Positions 36,128 through 37,790 of a DNA stretch of 37,790 bases are shown here, in pieces. The first letter of the stretch is position 1. Each line of letters begins with the position of its first letter. A program made the translations under genes and the position numbers. This DNA comes from Candidatus Helarchaeota ASGARD archaeon Hel_GB_B (GTDB lineage Archaea; Asgardarchaeota; Lokiarchaeia; Helarchaeales; HEL-GB-B), in contig SUPR01000027.1 in NCBI GenBank assembly GCA_005191425.1, positions 1-37,790 of the forward strand. Reading direction: 5' to 3'. The notes under the pieces were generated by a model. That model was not told the origin of the DNA and ran no database searches. It was given only the letters and a program-made list of their open reading frames with translations.

Positions 36128-37078
36128 TTGATAATTGATGTACATTGCCATCTTGGGCAATTAAAAATGTTTCCAGACAGTTATATCGACATTTTTGCTA
36201 CACATATATCTCATATAGTTCCAGGTTTATCTAAGGAAGCAGTATATCAATCTGAAATAATGAAAAAGAGTTTTGATGGATCACCGGAGCGACTTATTAA
36301 AGAAATGGACGAAGCTCATATTGACAAAGCAGTAGTTTTTGGTGTAGACTGGGGTCTTGCATTAGGTGAACCAAAAATTCCAATAGAAGAATATAATAAA
36401 TATATTGCTAAGGCATCTCAAGACTATTCTGATAGATTAATTGGGTTCTTTACTATAGATCCACGTAGAAAAAATGCTATTGAATTATTTGAAACTGCTA
36501 TCACAAAATGGGAGATGCGTGGGCTAAAAATACATCCAACAACTGGTTATAAATTAACAGATGAAAAGTCAAGGGCGTTATTCAAGAAAGCTATTGAGTT
36601 AGAGGTACCTATTGTATCCCATTTAGGATATATTACTGCTTTAAAGGGGTATTTAGCAAAACCGCGATATTTTGATGAGATAACCACTGATTTTCCCGAT
36701 CTGAAAATTTCTTTAGCTCATTTAAATTACGGTGAAATAGAAGATTTATTAAATTTAATGTTCTGTAAAACTGGCGTTTATTGCGATTTCTCTTCACATG
36801 GACAGATTCTTATGATGAATTCACCACCAGATTTTTATCGTCAATTGAGGTTCTTTATGAATTTTGAAGGAGTAAAAGACAGGGTAATGTTTGGCACTGA
36901 TTGGCCAATGACCTCAAACATAATGTCTTTGAAAGATTGGGTTGCAACTATTAAAAATCTAGGAAATGAAAAAGTGTCTCAAATATTAAATGTAAATGGA
37001 TATAAACGATTTAAAAAGTCAGAAATTACAAAATTATTAAGTAAAAATGCTCAAAATTTTCTTAAAAATATTTTATAA
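36128..37078 (+). CDS. Metal-dependent amidohydrolase (amidohydrolase_2 type)
   Basis: MIIDVHCHLG, GLKIHPTTGY, VSHLGY, LAHLNYGE, VMFGTDWPM. Confidence 0.9.
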   Translation: MIIDVHCHLGQLKMFPDSYIDIFATHISHIVPGLSKEAVYQSEIMKKSFDGSPERLIKEMDEAHIDKAVVFGVDWGLALGEPKIPIEEYNKYIAKASQDYSDRLIGFFTIDPRRKNAIELFETAITKWEMRGLKIHPTTGYKLTDEKSRALFKKAIELEVPIVSHLGYITALKGYLAKPRYFDEITTDFPDLKISLAHLNYGEIEDLLNLMFCKTGVYCDFSSHGQILMMNSPPDFYRQLRFFMNFEGVKDRVMFGTDWPMTSNIMSLKDWVATIKNLGNEKVSQILNVNGYKRFKKSEITKLLSKNAQNFLKNIL

Positions 37079-37087
37079 TTTATAAAG

Positions 37088-37465
37088 TTGATAATCTTGA
37101 TTAAAAAATTCATTGTACAAATTGGAATGGGCGTTGATCAACATGGTCATAATATGGACGCTACAAAGGCTGCCATAAAAGCAGTGAAAAATGCAATATC
37201 TAATAATTGTCTGGCGGGGCTGAATGAAATATTAAATATAAAAGATCCTCTTGAGATGATTGTGGATATTCTAATTGCTAAACCTAATAATACTACTATT
37301 AACGAAAAAAAAGTTCTCCGGGCTATTCCATTTGGAAAAAAGTCTATTCAGGTTATTGATGGTGGAATGATCGCAAGTGGTATATATATCAAGGAATTAG
37401 GTGATATAAATGATAATATGCTGGTAGTCAATGCTGCAATAACTGTATCATTTGATATAAATTAA
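37088..37465 (+). CDS. Lin0512-family conserved protein
   Basis: FIVQIGMGVDQHGHNMDATKAAIKAVKNAISNNCLAGLNEIL ... IQVIDGGMIASGIYIKELGDINDNMLVVNAAITVSFD. Confidence 0.75.
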   Translation: MIILIKKFIVQIGMGVDQHGHNMDATKAAIKAVKNAISNNCLAGLNEILNIKDPLEMIVDILIAKPNNTTINEKKVLRAIPFGKKSIQVIDGGMIASGIYIKELGDINDNMLVVNAAITVSFDIN

Positions 37466-37478
37466 AAAATTAAATCCA

Positions 37479-37790
37479 TTAGCCCTTTTTTATAAAATAT
37501 TTTTTTCCAAATTTTTTAAAATCCCTAGTCCCTCCGCCATTTAATATTATATCTCGAACTTTAAATGGTGCTATAATCATAGTGCCTGCAATTCGAGTTA
37601 AACCTCTTTTGAATAAAGGGTTTGGGATGCAGCTTGCTGTAGGACCAATTAATATGCATTCTGGACAATTTTTACCTTTTTCTAAAATTTCATCAATAGT
37701 ACCGTTAACTAGTGACGATCCTGTAATAAGTAAAACGTTTATTTCATCAATAAATTCCAAATTATTAACAATCGAGATACCAGAGAGAGA
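37479..37790 (-). CDS. DUF364 (putative heavy-metal-chelation Rossmann-like) protein, truncated at right edge
   Basis: Frame stays open to position 37790 (SLSGISIVNNLEFIDEINVLLITGSSLVNGTIDEILEKGKNCPECILIGPTASCIPNPLFKRGLTRIAGT), so the track's TTG start at 37760 is probably internal. Confidence 0.7.
   Translation of the reverse strand, partial: SLSGISIVNNLEFIDEINVLLITGSSLVNGTIDEILEKGKNCPECILIGPTASCIPNPLFKRGLTRIAGTMIIAPFKVRDIILNGGGTRDFKKFGKKYFIKKG

Noticed and set aside
1-37790. tRNA, rRNA and CRISPR arrays
   Set aside because: No convincing T-arm GGTTCRA contexts in intergenic DNA, no rRNA-like blocks, and no regularly spaced identical repeats with unique spacers.

Overview
AT-rich archaeal chromosomal window, most consistent with an Asgard-type archaeon. 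The support is a histone-fold gene, a Cdc48-like AAA+ protein, WD40/HEAT/TPR scaffolds, V4R/Bet3-like proteins, archaeal TATA elements, and short overlapping operons. I recognise about 30 protein-coding genes and found no convincing rRNA, tRNA or CRISPR. The most notable regions are: (i) a scaffold/remodeller neighbourhood at 2.6-11.5 kb with coiled-coil, HEAT and TPR proteins, an 878-aa protein with THREE AAA+ modules of which two carry complementary active-site decay, and a small helical protein; (ii) a translationally packed HAD-PfkB-radical SAM/SPASM operon at 11.6-14.7 kb; (iii) an 805-aa WD40 + winged-helix-like + longin/roadblock-like protein; (iv) an accessory patch at 20.3-26.3 kb with an orphan Eco57I-type methyltransferase, a tandem pair of V4R-like proteins, a predicted PD-(D/E)XK nuclease with a coiled-coil tail built from a 21-bp DNA repeat, a decayed second copy of its 3' half, and a possible transposase zinc-ribbon remnant; (v) an Hsp20 gene with a perfect inverted repeat abutting its TATA box; (vi) a GH2 glycosidase with a C-terminal hydrophobic anchor; (vii) a left-edge reading frame of different base composition, broken by tandem in-frame stops. 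All family calls come from motif reading only; no searches were run.
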